Assembly: GCA_045534635.1 (NCBI GenBank)
Contig: JAZSKB010000019.1
Location: forward strand, 54,024 to 118,023
Reading direction: 5' to 3'
Length of the DNA: 64,000 nucleotides
Source: UBA1205 sp045534635
GTDB taxonomy: Bacteria > Bacteroidota > Bacteroidia > Bacteroidales > WCHB1-69
Positions 8,169-16,861 of this stretch are shown here, in pieces. The translations under genes were made by a program, and so were the position numbers. Positions within the stretch are counted from its first letter, which is position 1. The number at the start of each line of letters is the position of its first letter. Below the pieces are notes generated by a model. The model did no database searches. It saw nothing but the letters and a program-made list of their open reading frames with translations, and was not told the DNA's origin.

Positions 8169-11100
8169 TCATTTCAAATATTTCTCCAAAATTTTCTTCT
8201 TTCTTTCGGCACAGCCTGCCATTACGGCTTTTGCTTTTGAAATCTCGGCTTCGTAGGTTTCGATTTCTGAAACGATGCGCTGTTGTTCGGCAATGGGGGG
8301 AACGGGGATTTGAAGATTAAGTAATTTTTTTTGTGTCAATTGATTTATTGACATTGTTGCTGTCAAGTTGGACAACTGATTGTAGTAATGTTCAGTTTGC
8401 ATCCACAGATATATCCACTTGCCTATTTCACTACGGCAAATTGCCATAAATGTACCAAATGCCATAGGTTCTGAAAGATTGTTTATAAATGCTGACTTGC
8501 CCAATAATCTTTTAGAACCATTTCTTACACATACCAAAACATCTCCATTTTGTACAAAACAACGATTCGGAATATCACAATTAACCCTAATTACATCATT
8601 GAAATCTAAAACAGCATCTTGTATGTTTGAAGAACGCAACACAATTGTACCGAGATTTGATACATCTTCAGGTTTATATGTTAATCCAATATATGATTCA
8701 CATACATCACCCAACTTCTTCATTTCCCCTTTCACATTCACCATTGTTTCCGCAATCTTCTTCTTGTACTCCTCCACCGTCATTCGGCTTTGGTTGTATT
8801 CTTCATCAACCTTTTCACATTCGGAAACGATTTGATGTTGAATGTCCTCATCAACATCTGGAATTTGTATGAGTTTCAAATCGTCGGGATACACGTGCGG
8901 CTGTGCAGAACCTTTCTGCAAATAAAAAATCTGATTTTGAATGGATAGAAGGAAATTGTACAAAAACAGTGTGTGCAAGTCGTTCTTTCCTCTCACAGTT
9001 GTACAATCCGATGCAAAAATTGGTTCACGCCAAAAATTGACGAATCCCGCATTTGCACCGCTTGCACTGATTGTGATTGTATTTGCAGGTCTGTTTGCCT
9101 CGTTGTGTAGATAAGCATAATCTGTACCACCTGCAACTACTTTGATGTTTCCTTCCTTAGTTTGTGCAGATGTGATTGATTTCCCTTTCAAAACTTCCGC
9201 AATATCCCCCAACTTCACAAGCAGGAACTTACTCTCAATCTCAATCTTTTGGGATGCTGAAGTTTTAATTTGCTTATCGAATGATACACGAGTAAAATCA
9301 AGCATATCAACCAATTTATATATTGAGACAAAAGGCATAAGTTGTTCGGGAATGTTCGACGCACCATTTTGAAAATTTTGTCTAATAACAGAATTGATTT
9401 TTTCTGAATCTAACAAATTATGTGGATTGAATAATGGTGTTTGTATGCTGTTTATGCCCTTATTGCGTGCGATTTCATTTTCATTGTCATCGTCATCGCC
9501 GATATTGGAACCAAGATATTTTATACCTTCATTACCTTTTGCTCCGCTCCATTCATAGCCTAAAAATCGTTTGTTAGCTTTGCTGTCAGCAGGCGATTTC
9601 ACTACCACAACTGGTTGGGGATTGCTTTTAGCCAACATAAAATAATAGAGTTTGTCTTTTTCTCTCTCACAAATAGCGGAATGAACATATTTATTCAATT
9701 CGTTTTGACAATCTTCTTCTTTGTACTTTGCTGTAATTTTCTTATTTTTTTTAATTGATTTAGCATTTGTGTCATTTTCGAAGATTTGACAATATTCCTT
9801 AAAAATATCGTAATCCATCAATGATTTTGTATTAATTGTACTATCAAACAAAGTTTTATATGTATTTACTGGCACATTAATATGTTGACAATACGCTTCC
9901 AATAGTGAGTAATCTTCAAAAACTTCATTTTTAGTTTCATCACCATTAAACCACGAATCTACCCTATTCTTGTAATGTTCAGCAAGACTTGGGTTTACAG
10001 CTTTTCGACGTAAAAACAAGGTAACCGTGTTTGTCCCCGTTTTTCCGAAAGTACCAGTACCAAACTCTGCAATAGCCACAATGTCAAAATGCTGCAGTAT
10101 TATTTCTCGACATTTTATGTAAATATTTCCGTTACTCAACACCGACGAAGGCAGAATGATTGCAGCCACACCACCAATTTTCAATAGTTGTGCGGCTCGT
10201 TCTACAAAAAATGTCTCAATAGAATTATTTTTGGCAATATCGCTTACCACACCAATAAGTTCAAATTTAGAGCGTTCTTCTTCTGTCAGAGTTTCCAAAA
10301 ATCCCTTCACACTATAAGGCGGATTGGCAACCAATACCGAGAATGTATTGTTTTTCACTTCTTTAATATTGGAAAGGGCATCTGCATAAATAATCTTAAT
10401 GTCATCTTGTCCATACATGAAAGAAGCCACTTTCGACACTTTCGACAAGCGGTATTCTTTTTCAATGCCCACAATTGCTCCATAATAATCAGAAAGATTA
10501 CCATTTTTGGCTATAACGAATGATTTGATTTGTTCTGCATATTCATTGAGAAAATGACCTGCACCACAGGCATAATCAATCACTTGTGGTATTTCAGTTT
10601 CGTCAATAATTTGTTGTAGTGGCAACGATGAAATCAAAAATTTCACAATTGGTGTGGGTGTAAAAAATTGTCCTTCGCTTTGCTTTACGCCTTGGTCGAG
10701 GAATCCTTCGAACAAATCACCCAAAAATTGATTTTGTGTTTCTGTTTTCAATTTAATGTCTTGCAACATTTTTACAATTTTGAGCAAAACAGCTGAATTT
10801 TGATAAAACAAATGCTCGTTGTGAACATCAATAAAGGCAAAATCGTTATTGGTAAAAAATTTCAGTTGGCGGAAGTATTCCAAAATAGTTTTCTTGGTAG
10901 CATCCGGGTCGTTTTTGAACAAACGAAAAGCATATTCAACTTCCTCATTATCTATATACGTTACATCTTCACCAAGAAACTTCTCCATTCCAATCTTGTA
11001 TAGTTTCTGCAAACGGTCTTGTAAATGAAAATAATCATCGTATGCTGTGCCTTTCCAATAAAAATCGAGAGATTCAGGATTGTTTGTTTCGTCAACAACT

Positions 11101-11960
11101 TTTGCAAGGAACAAATTGACTAATTTATCAAACGCATTTTCATGTCCACTTACATTGTGCTGTCGAAGTATAGTTGCAAACTCATTATATTTTTTTTGCA
11201 TACTTTCGCTGTCAATCTCTACTAAATCAGAAATAGAATACTTGTTTTTCCCTATTTCGTAAGCCGCGATGTCAGGCTCAAAAAGCCCACGTGTGGACGA
11301 ATCTTGCTGGTACGTTTCTTTCCATGTAGCAAAGAGTTCCTTGTTATTTTTGGAATCCCTATAAGTTTTTGGTTCTTTTATGTTTACAAGTAAATCATCA
11401 TTATCTTGTACATTGATAAGATGGTATTCGTTTTTAATTTTATCATCAACGAAATCACTCGTGTAAAGACAAAGAAATTTAGTGGCACGTTCTTGCTGAA
11501 AATAACTGAATAATTGCGCACCATCATCTAATGTATCTTTCCAAGCATCATTAAACTCTCCATCAGCAGTTTTACATTCTATAATCAAAAGCGATTCTTT
11601 CTCTTCGGTTTCCTTATCATCAATCTTTTTGAATGTTCGAACCCAAATATCAGCACGCCCACTTTTTGCATTATGCCCTAATTTCCAACGAGGTTCTAAT
11701 TCTATATGGTTAGGTTGATAACCTTTTTCAAGCAAGCGATTTACACACTCTAATACCACGAAGTTTTCTTGGGTTGACAAATTACAAGTTTGACATTCGT
11801 TTACCACAAAACCTTTAGTTTTAGGATATTCTATTTCCCCTTTTTTGATATCTATCCTTATATCACAATTTACTTTTTCGTAGTGCTTGCTATATCTATT
11901 CCCCTGTTTTGTAAATCCAAGATATTCCAACACCTTGACGAAATTCTCTTTTGTTATCAT
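8169..11960 (-). CDS. Type IIG restriction endonuclease / N6-adenine methyltransferase with fused specificity domains
   Basis: A single-polypeptide restriction-modification enzyme. Domains from the chosen start are: an N-terminal PD-(D/E)xK nuclease with GRADIWV and LLIIECK (about residues 110-130); an N6-adenine methyltransferase of HsdM type with the FTP segment near 428, SAM motif I VIDYACGAGHFL and catalytic NPPY near 545; a linker region; then two HsdS-like target-recognition domains (about 908-1070 and 1079-1250), each opening with a KLGD(I/V) motif. At 1263 residues this is a normal type IIG size. Reading back to 11996 needs a TTG start, so the first ATG at 11960 is used. There are no separate hsd genes, no controller gene and no transposase nearby. 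Flanking hairpins and the housekeeping genes on both sides suggest an acquired single-gene island. The recognition sequence cannot be read from sequence. Confidence 0.92.
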   Translation of the reverse strand: MITKENFVKVLEYLGFTKQGNRYSKHYEKVNCDIRIDIKKGEIEYPKTKGFVVNECQTCNLSTQENFVVLECVNRLLEKGYQPNHIELEPRWKLGHNAKSGRADIWVRTFKKIDDKETEEKESLLIIECKTADGEFNDAWKDTLDDGAQLFSYFQQERATKFLCLYTSDFVDDKIKNEYHLINVQDNDDLLVNIKEPKTYRDSKNNKELFATWKETYQQDSSTRGLFEPDIAAYEIGKNKYSISDLVEIDSESMQKKYNEFATILRQHNVSGHENAFDKLVNLFLAKVVDETNNPESLDFYWKGTAYDDYFHLQDRLQKLYKIGMEKFLGEDVTYIDNEEVEYAFRLFKNDPDATKKTILEYFRQLKFFTNNDFAFIDVHNEHLFYQNSAVLLKIVKMLQDIKLKTETQNQFLGDLFEGFLDQGVKQSEGQFFTPTPIVKFLISSLPLQQIIDETEIPQVIDYACGAGHFLNEYAEQIKSFVIAKNGNLSDYYGAIVGIEKEYRLSKVSKVASFMYGQDDIKIIYADALSNIKEVKNNTFSVLVANPPYSVKGFLETLTEEERSKFELIGVVSDIAKNNSIETFFVERAAQLLKIGGVAAIILPSSVLSNGNIYIKCREIILQHFDIVAIAEFGTGTFGKTGTNTVTLFLRRKAVNPSLAEHYKNRVDSWFNGDETKNEVFEDYSLLEAYCQHINVPVNTYKTLFDSTINTKSLMDYDIFKEYCQIFENDTNAKSIKKNKKITAKYKEEDCQNELNKYVHSAICEREKDKLYYFMLAKSNPQPVVVVKSPADSKANKRFLGYEWSGAKGNEGIKYLGSNIGDDDDNENEIARNKGINSIQTPLFNPHNLLDSEKINSVIRQNFQNGASNIPEQLMPFVSIYKLVDMLDFTRVSFDKQIKTSASQKIEIESKFLLVKLGDIAEVLKGKSITSAQTKEGNIKVVAGGTDYAYLHNEANRPANTITISASGANAGFVNFWREPIFASDCTTVRGKNDLHTLFLYNFLLSIQNQIFYLQKGSAQPHVYPDDLKLIQIPDVDEDIQHQIVSECEKVDEEYNQSRMTVEEYKKKIAETMVNVKGEMKKLGDVCESYIGLTYKPEDVSNLGTIVLRSSNIQDAVLDFNDVIRVNCDIPNRCFVQNGDVLVCVRNGSKRLLGKSAFINNLSEPMAFGTFMAICRSEIGKWIYLWMQTEHYYNQLSNLTATMSINQLTQKKLLNLQIPVPPIAEQQRIVSEIETYEAEISKAKAVMAGCAERKKKILEKYLK

Positions 11961-12050
11961 CGTTCGCCATTTTACGAACTCTCCGCCTCTCAACAATAAG
12001 CAAAAAAAAGGCGTAAACCGCTTCGTTTGATTGCTTATTTCGACTGTGGC

Positions 12051-12150
12051 GTCTGGAATTTGCCTTGTAAGTAAATAAGCACGAAACGGCTCACGCCGAA
12101 GCGTGAACCCATCGCTTACTTATTCTCACTTACATTATAGTTTTCCAGAC
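12051..12150. repeat. 100 bp nested inverted repeat upstream of the type IIG gene
   Basis: Three nested stems share one centre. The outer stem is GTCTGGAA (12051-12058) with TTCCAGAC (12143-12150). The middle is GTAAGT-AATAAG with CTTATT-ACTTAC, split by small internal loops. The inner stem is GGCTCACGC / GCGTGAACC with a CGAA loop (UUCG if read from the minus strand). Flanking GGC/GCC and CTTATT/AATAAG pairs may extend it outward. It is more GC-rich than its surroundings and ends 91 bases before the gene's ATG. The rest of the 11961-12254 gap shows no gene. Function unknown. Confidence 0.75.
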
Positions 12151-12254
12151 TTTCAGCCGGAGAATAAGAGCGTAAAGCTCAGTATATTAATAAATTATTT
12201 TATCTATATCATTTATGCTTTTTAAGGTTATCAGTAATTTGAAAAGAAAAACTA

Positions 12255-13112
12255 TTATAAATAAGTTTTCAAACGTTTAGAACCATTTTTTCTTAACTTT
12301 TTCAAGGCTTTTTCTTTCAATTGTCTTGCCCCTTCACGAGTTATACAAAAATGTTCGCTAATTTCGTCCAATGTATATTCATGACTTTTACCAATACCAA
12401 AAAACATACATATCAATTCTCTTTCTCTTTCGTCTAATATTTCCAAAGTACGAGCGATTTCTCCGTCCAACGATTCTTTCAAAAGTAAACTATCTGTACG
12501 TGTAGCGTCTTCACTTATAAAAGTATCTATAAAAACGGTATCATCTTCATTGTTGATTGGAGCGTCCATAGAGATATGTCTTGTTGAAATTTTTACAATT
12601 TCAGCAATTTTATCTGGAGCCAAATCTATTACTTCTGCAATTTCTTCAATTGTTGGAGGACGATTGTAAATTTGTTCTAAACGAGATATTTCTTTTTTGA
12701 TTCTATTGACTGCACCCAATTGATTGACAGGTAAACGAACTATTCTTGATTGGTCTGCAATTGCATGCGAAATAGATTGACGAATCCACCAAACGGCATA
12801 AGATATAAATTTAAATCCTCTTGTTTCATCAAATCTTTGTGCTGCTTTCATCAAACCGAGATTACCTTCATTTATCAAATCTTGCAATCCTAATCCTTGA
12901 TTTTGATATTGTTTTGCCACAGAAACAACAAATCGCAAATTGGCTTTTACCAATTTATCCAATGCTTCTTTGTTGCCTCTTTTAATTTCTTGGGCTAATT
13001 TCACCTCTTCTTCTGGACTTATCATCTGCTCTTTTGAAATGTCTTGTAAATACTTTTCAAAAGAGGTGTTATCCCTATTGGTGATAGAATGTGATATTTT
13101 TAATTGTCTCAT
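12255..13112 (-). CDS. rpoD: RNA polymerase principal sigma factor RpoD (Bacteroidota short type)
   Basis: The housekeeping sigma factor, which directs RNA polymerase to the TAnnTTTG promoters found across this window. At 285 residues it lacks the long N-terminal region 1.1 and non-conserved insert of proteobacterial sigma-70, as is normal in Bacteroidota. Region 1.2 begins at about residue 19 (FEKYLQDISKEQMISPEEE). Region 2 holds NLRFVVSVAKQYQNQGLGLQDLINEGNLGL and the -10 recognition helix with YAVWWIRQSI. Region 4 ends in a helix-turn-helix (YTLDEISEHFCITREGARQLKEKALKKLR). The N-terminal MRQLKIS..ITNR is the family hallmark. It is a single-gene unit between the restriction island and htrA. 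Confidence 0.95.
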   Translation of the reverse strand: MRQLKISHSITNRDNTSFEKYLQDISKEQMISPEEEVKLAQEIKRGNKEALDKLVKANLRFVVSVAKQYQNQGLGLQDLINEGNLGLMKAAQRFDETRGFKFISYAVWWIRQSISHAIADQSRIVRLPVNQLGAVNRIKKEISRLEQIYNRPPTIEEIAEVIDLAPDKIAEIVKISTRHISMDAPINNEDDTVFIDTFISEDATRTDSLLLKESLDGEIARTLEILDERERELICMFFGIGKSHEYTLDEISEHFCITREGARQLKEKALKKLRKNGSKRLKTYL

Positions 13113-13233
13113 AAACTACAACTTAGTTAAACTTACATTTATATTTAATAACATCTATAGCGTTTGTATTATTATTAATACGAATTCCCTTTGCACTTTC
13201 AGGTCTTGATACTAAAAAAACTTTTAATCAAAA

Positions 13234-14643
13234 TTACATTCTGACATTATAATAACACATATAACTTACGCCATTTCCGGGGTAAAAGCCTTCTATTAAC
13301 GTATTGCCTTCTTTGTCTGCGAGTATTGTCTCAATATCTTGTTCCGACTTGACCGATATTTTATCTATAGCAGTAATTACAAATCCTAATTGTACACCTG
13401 CCGATTTCAATAAACCATCGTGGAGTTGGACAACTCGAACACCATTGATTCGATACCGCAACCTTGTTGCTTGGTCAATTGGCTCAACTTTTACTCCTAA
13501 TATAGATAACGCAACTTGTGTATTATTTCGTATAATTTCTGTTGTTCCTTTTTTATTTTTTAATATTACATTGATTTTCAATTGTTTGTTTTCTCTCAAT
13601 ATAGAACAAACCACTTCATCTCCCGGTATATGTTGTTCTAATATCTCTTTTAATTCGGAATAAGAATTCACTTCTTTCCCATTTATTTTTTGCAAAATAT
13701 CTCCATCTTGTATGCCAGCATCTGCTGCGGCTTTACCATTTTCTACATTTAATATTTGAATACCTTTTAGGCTTTGCATATTTTGTTCTATTGCTGTTTT
13801 GGCATTTATTTCCATAAATGAGGCTCCAAAAGAAACATGTTGTACTCGTCCATATTTTTGCAAATCATTGACTACTTTTTTCACAATATTTACAGGAATT
13901 GCAAACGAATATCCGGTATAAGAACCTGTATTTGATGCTATTGCAGCATTTATACCTATCAATTCACCTTTGGTATTCACCAAGGCTCCCCCACTATTGC
14001 CACTATTTACTGCAGCATCGGTTTGTATATACGATGATACTTGATTATTATCGCTTAACATATTTAAATTGCGGGCTTTAGCACTAACAATTCCTGCTGT
14101 TACTGTTGAGGTCAAATTAAATGGATTGCCAACTGCTAACACCCATTCGCCTATACGCACTTCATCGGAATTGCCATAAGCAACAAAATGTAAATGATTT
14201 TCATTTATTTTCAACAATGCCAAATCATTTTGAGCATCTCTTCCTACTAATTGGGCTTCAAAAACACGTTTATCGTTTAACGTGATAGTTATTTTTCTGG
14301 CTCCTTCCACCACATGATTATTGGTTACTATATAACCATCACTACTTATTATCACCCCTGAACCATAGGCTTGATAAACTTGTGATTGCTGTTGCGGATT
14401 GAAAAAATTGAAAAATGGGTCTTTAAAAAACAAATCCCATGTGCTATGTTTTTGTTCCATTTCTGCACTTATATGCACTACTGCATTTATGGTTCGTTCT
14501 GCAGCATAAGTAAAATCTACATATCCTCCTGCTACATTATTTTGCTTTGATTGTGATTGGGCACAACCATATTGTACAAAAGTCAATAACAAAAGCCCTA
14601 TCACACATAAACTTCTGATTTTTAACACTTTTACTGTCTTCAT
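13234..14643 (-). CDS. degP: HtrA/DegP-family periplasmic serine protease
   Basis: Envelope quality-control protease and chaperone. It has a signal peptide (about residues 1-27; Cys in VQYGC could be lipid-modified, but the lipobox is weak). The trypsin-like domain carries the triad His in IVTNNHVVEGA, Asp in NDLALLKI and Ser in NSGNSGGAL. Two C-terminal PDZ domains follow (about 265-360 and 370-465). A loop with FFKDPFFNFFNPQQQ near residues 72-90 is typical of DegP/DegQ. Length is 469 residues. It lies 121 bases upstream of rpoD on the same strand, with no clear promoter between. Confidence 0.93.
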   Translation of the reverse strand: MKTVKVLKIRSLCVIGLLLLTFVQYGCAQSQSKQNNVAGGYVDFTYAAERTINAVVHISAEMEQKHSTWDLFFKDPFFNFFNPQQQSQVYQAYGSGVIISSDGYIVTNNHVVEGARKITITLNDKRVFEAQLVGRDAQNDLALLKINENHLHFVAYGNSDEVRIGEWVLAVGNPFNLTSTVTAGIVSAKARNLNMLSDNNQVSSYIQTDAAVNSGNSGGALVNTKGELIGINAAIASNTGSYTGYSFAIPVNIVKKVVNDLQKYGRVQHVSFGASFMEINAKTAIEQNMQSLKGIQILNVENGKAAADAGIQDGDILQKINGKEVNSYSELKEILEQHIPGDEVVCSILRENKQLKINVILKNKKGTTEIIRNNTQVALSILGVKVEPIDQATRLRYRINGVRVVQLHDGLLKSAGVQLGFVITAIDKISVKSEQDIETILADKEGNTLIEGFYPGNGVSYMCYYNVRM

Positions 14644-14802
14644 TTTTATTATTTTATTTAAAATACGTATTTCTTAGCAAAATGTTTCATTAATATTTAT
14701 CTAATTTATAAAATAATCTATCTGATAATCAGGTAATTAAAAATATTATGAATTTTTTTAAAAAAAAATACACTTTTATATCTTTTATTTAAAAAAAAAT
14801 AT

Positions 14803-14810
14803 TACCTTTG
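14803..14810 (+). promoter_or_regulatory. -7 box for the small T9SS cargo gene
   Basis: TACCTTTG followed by CA, 42 bases before the ATG at 14853. Confidence 0.65.
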
Positions 14811-14852
14811 CAAACACAAATAAATTAAGTAATAACTAAATATTCTATTAAG

Positions 14853-15584
14853 ATGAAAAAATTTATCCTTTTATTATCAATCGTTGCTTGCTTCGGCATC
14901 GCTAAATCTCAAACAGTAAGTGAGGCTATATTTCTCACACCAAATGGTTTGATGGACACTTTGGGTTTAATCCTAGAATCTTTCCCAGCACAAGGGGGAT
15001 ATAAAATTTCTCAATTAGGGTTAACAGGCTTCTCTTCCGCAATTGTTATCCAAAACAACACCGAAAACGATATGTCAGCAGGTGATTCTATTAAAGTTGA
15101 AATGAAATACAACGGTCAACAAATGGTAACTTGGACATTAACTTTATCAGAAAAACTAGAAAAAGACTCTCTCACTGCTTTCAAATTAAATGAATATATT
15201 CTAATTGGTGGTATTTCAAAAGAAGGATATAATAGCATTTGTTACAATGTTGTACAATACAACGAAACTCCTGTTACTACCGATGAAGGTGATTGCACTG
15301 GTATACATTACACACTTAAAGAAGCCCCTACATCTATATCAGAAAACACATTAGAAAGTGTAAAAGTATATCCAAACCCTGTTCGCAATATGTTAAATAT
15401 AGATAATCTATCAACAGAAGCAAACATCAGTATTTACAATATGGCAGGACAATTGGTAATATCTGAACAAGCAGTTAGTGGAACAAATTCTATCGATTTA
15501 TCATCATTATCTGCAGGTTTATACATTGTTAGAATGCAAGATGGTAACAATGTTCGCACAGAAAAAGTACAAGTAATTAAATAA
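14853..15584 (+). CDS. Secreted protein with T9SS C-terminal sorting domain, function unknown
   Basis: A 243-residue exported protein. A signal peptide (residues 1-19) ends at SKSQ. The middle (about 20-150) is a beta-rich region with no recognised domain; phrases such as SAGDSIKVEMKYNGQQMVTWTL suggest one immunoglobulin-like fold. The last 75 residues are a type A T9SS sorting domain: VKVYPNPVRNMLNI, then ISIYNMAGQLV and GLYIVRMQDG, ending in a basic KVQVIK. It should be exported through the T9SS and either attached to the surface or released. It has its own promoter and a strong terminator, so it is a single transcription unit. Only the sorting domain supports the call. Confidence 0.85.
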   Translation: MKKFILLLSIVACFGIAKSQTVSEAIFLTPNGLMDTLGLILESFPAQGGYKISQLGLTGFSSAIVIQNNTENDMSAGDSIKVEMKYNGQQMVTWTLTLSEKLEKDSLTAFKLNEYILIGGISKEGYNSICYNVVQYNETPVTTDEGDCTGIHYTLKEAPTSISENTLESVKVYPNPVRNMLNIDNLSTEANISIYNMAGQLVISEQAVSGTNSIDLSSLSAGLYIVRMQDGNNVRTEKVQVIK

Positions 15585-15662
15585 TAACATAACTTTATTT
15601 AAATACGTGTATTTTTTACACAAAAAATGTAAATTTTTGGTTTAAAATAATGTTTTTTTTAC

Positions 15663-15687
15663 AGGGGGCATTAGCCCCCTTTTTTTC
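15663..15687 (+). terminator. Intrinsic terminator of the T9SS cargo gene
   Basis: AGGGGGC ATTA GCCCCCT followed by seven T's; the strongest GC stem in this part of the window. Confidence 0.9.
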
Positions 15688-15732
15688 TTATAAATATTAT
15701 AAAAAATACATAGAAAAAACAAAAAAAAATGC

Positions 15733-15740
15733 TACCTTTG
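15733..15740 (+). promoter_or_regulatory. -7 box of the terC promoter
   Basis: TACCTTTG followed by CA, 22 bases before the ATG at 15763. Confidence 0.65.
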
Positions 15741-15762
15741 CATTTTAAAACAAACAATAAAA

Positions 15763-16815
15763 ATGCATGAGATATTAATATTAGTAGCATTTCTACTATT
15801 CATTGCTGTGATATTGGCATTAGACCTTGGCGTTTTCAACAAAAAAAGTCATATTGTATCCCTTAAAGAATCCCTCATTTTTACATGTTGTTGGGTCGGA
15901 TTAGCACTTATTTTCTTTATTTTATTGCGTTTTTTTGGAGATATGCTCCACGGAATAAACGATATGACAACATTAGAAGCGGTCAATATCAAACATGGGC
16001 ATAATATAGCCTTTAAAGATGGAGTTGATTTTGCTACAAACTTACAACTCTATAGAAATCAATTATCTATGGAATTTTTAACTGGCTACATTATCGAATA
16101 TGCAATGTCTATTGACAATATTTTTGTTATACTACTCATTTTCAGTAGTTTCGGAGTTCAACAAAAATATTATCATCGCGTATTGTTCTGGGGAATCTTG
16201 GGAGCGATAATCATGCGTTTCTTATTCATCTTCGCCATTTCCGAATTGATACATCAATTTGAATGGATATTGGTTGTATTTGGTATTGTATTGATTTACA
16301 CTGCAATAAAAATGTTTATCAATAGAAACAAAGACGAAAAAGTTGACCCACAAAATCATAAAGTAGTAAAATTTGTTAGCAAACATTTTGCAGTAACACC
16401 AGATTTTAGAGAACAAAAATTCTTTATCAAAGAAAATGGCAAAAAATACATCACACCATTATTTTTGGTACTATTAGTAATAGAATTTTCAGATGTAATA
16501 TTTGCAGTTGATTCTGTTCCTGCTATATTTTCTGTTACCAAAGACCAATATATTGTATTTTTCTCCAACATATTTGCAATTATAGGCTTAAGGTCGTTGT
16601 TTTTCTTATTGAGTAGTATTGTTAATTTGTTCCACTATCTAAAACACGGACTAAGTATTTTGTTAGCCTTTGTAGGAGTAAAAATGCTTTTAGAAGTGTT
16701 TGAACTTGCCCATATTTCAACAGGATTTTCTTTATTATTTATACTTTCAACATTAATCGTTTGTATTTTATTATCAGTAATTTTCCCACAAAAAGCAAAA
16801 ATAAAAAATTCATAA
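15763..16815 (+). CDS. TerC/Alx-family integral membrane protein
   Basis: A polytopic inner-membrane protein of the TerC family, whose members are linked to manganese export at the membrane and to tellurite resistance. About eight hydrophobic segments are visible. The family's two acidic signature segments are present: EYAMSIDNIFVILLIFSSFGV (about residues 111-131) and EFSDVIFAVDSVPAIFSVT (about 240-258), whose Asp residues probably bind the cation. A hydrophilic loop with many Lys/Asp lies at about 190-225. At 350 residues it is of normal length. It stands alone with its own promoter; the DPP7 gene begins 46 bases later. The substrate is inferred from the family only. Confidence 0.88.
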   Translation: MHEILILVAFLLFIAVILALDLGVFNKKSHIVSLKESLIFTCCWVGLALIFFILLRFFGDMLHGINDMTTLEAVNIKHGHNIAFKDGVDFATNLQLYRNQLSMEFLTGYIIEYAMSIDNIFVILLIFSSFGVQQKYYHRVLFWGILGAIIMRFLFIFAISELIHQFEWILVVFGIVLIYTAIKMFINRNKDEKVDPQNHKVVKFVSKHFAVTPDFREQKFFIKENGKKYITPLFLVLLVIEFSDVIFAVDSVPAIFSVTKDQYIVFFSNIFAIIGLRSLFFLLSSIVNLFHYLKHGLSILLAFVGVKMLLEVFELAHISTGFSLLFILSTLIVCILLSVIFPQKAKIKNS

Positions 16816-16861
16816 GCAATTACAATAAATCAAATATTAATATTTAAATAAATTATTTACA

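Noticed and set aside
12051..12150. Integron attC site
   Set aside because: Nested stems resemble one in outline, but the GTTRRRY/RYYYAAC core pair and an integrase are absent.
12001..12254. Possible tRNA-like or retron-type RNA upstream of the restriction gene
   Set aside because: The stems are real, but there is no cloverleaf with T-loop and anticodon pattern, and no reverse transcriptase nearby; kept only as an inverted repeat.
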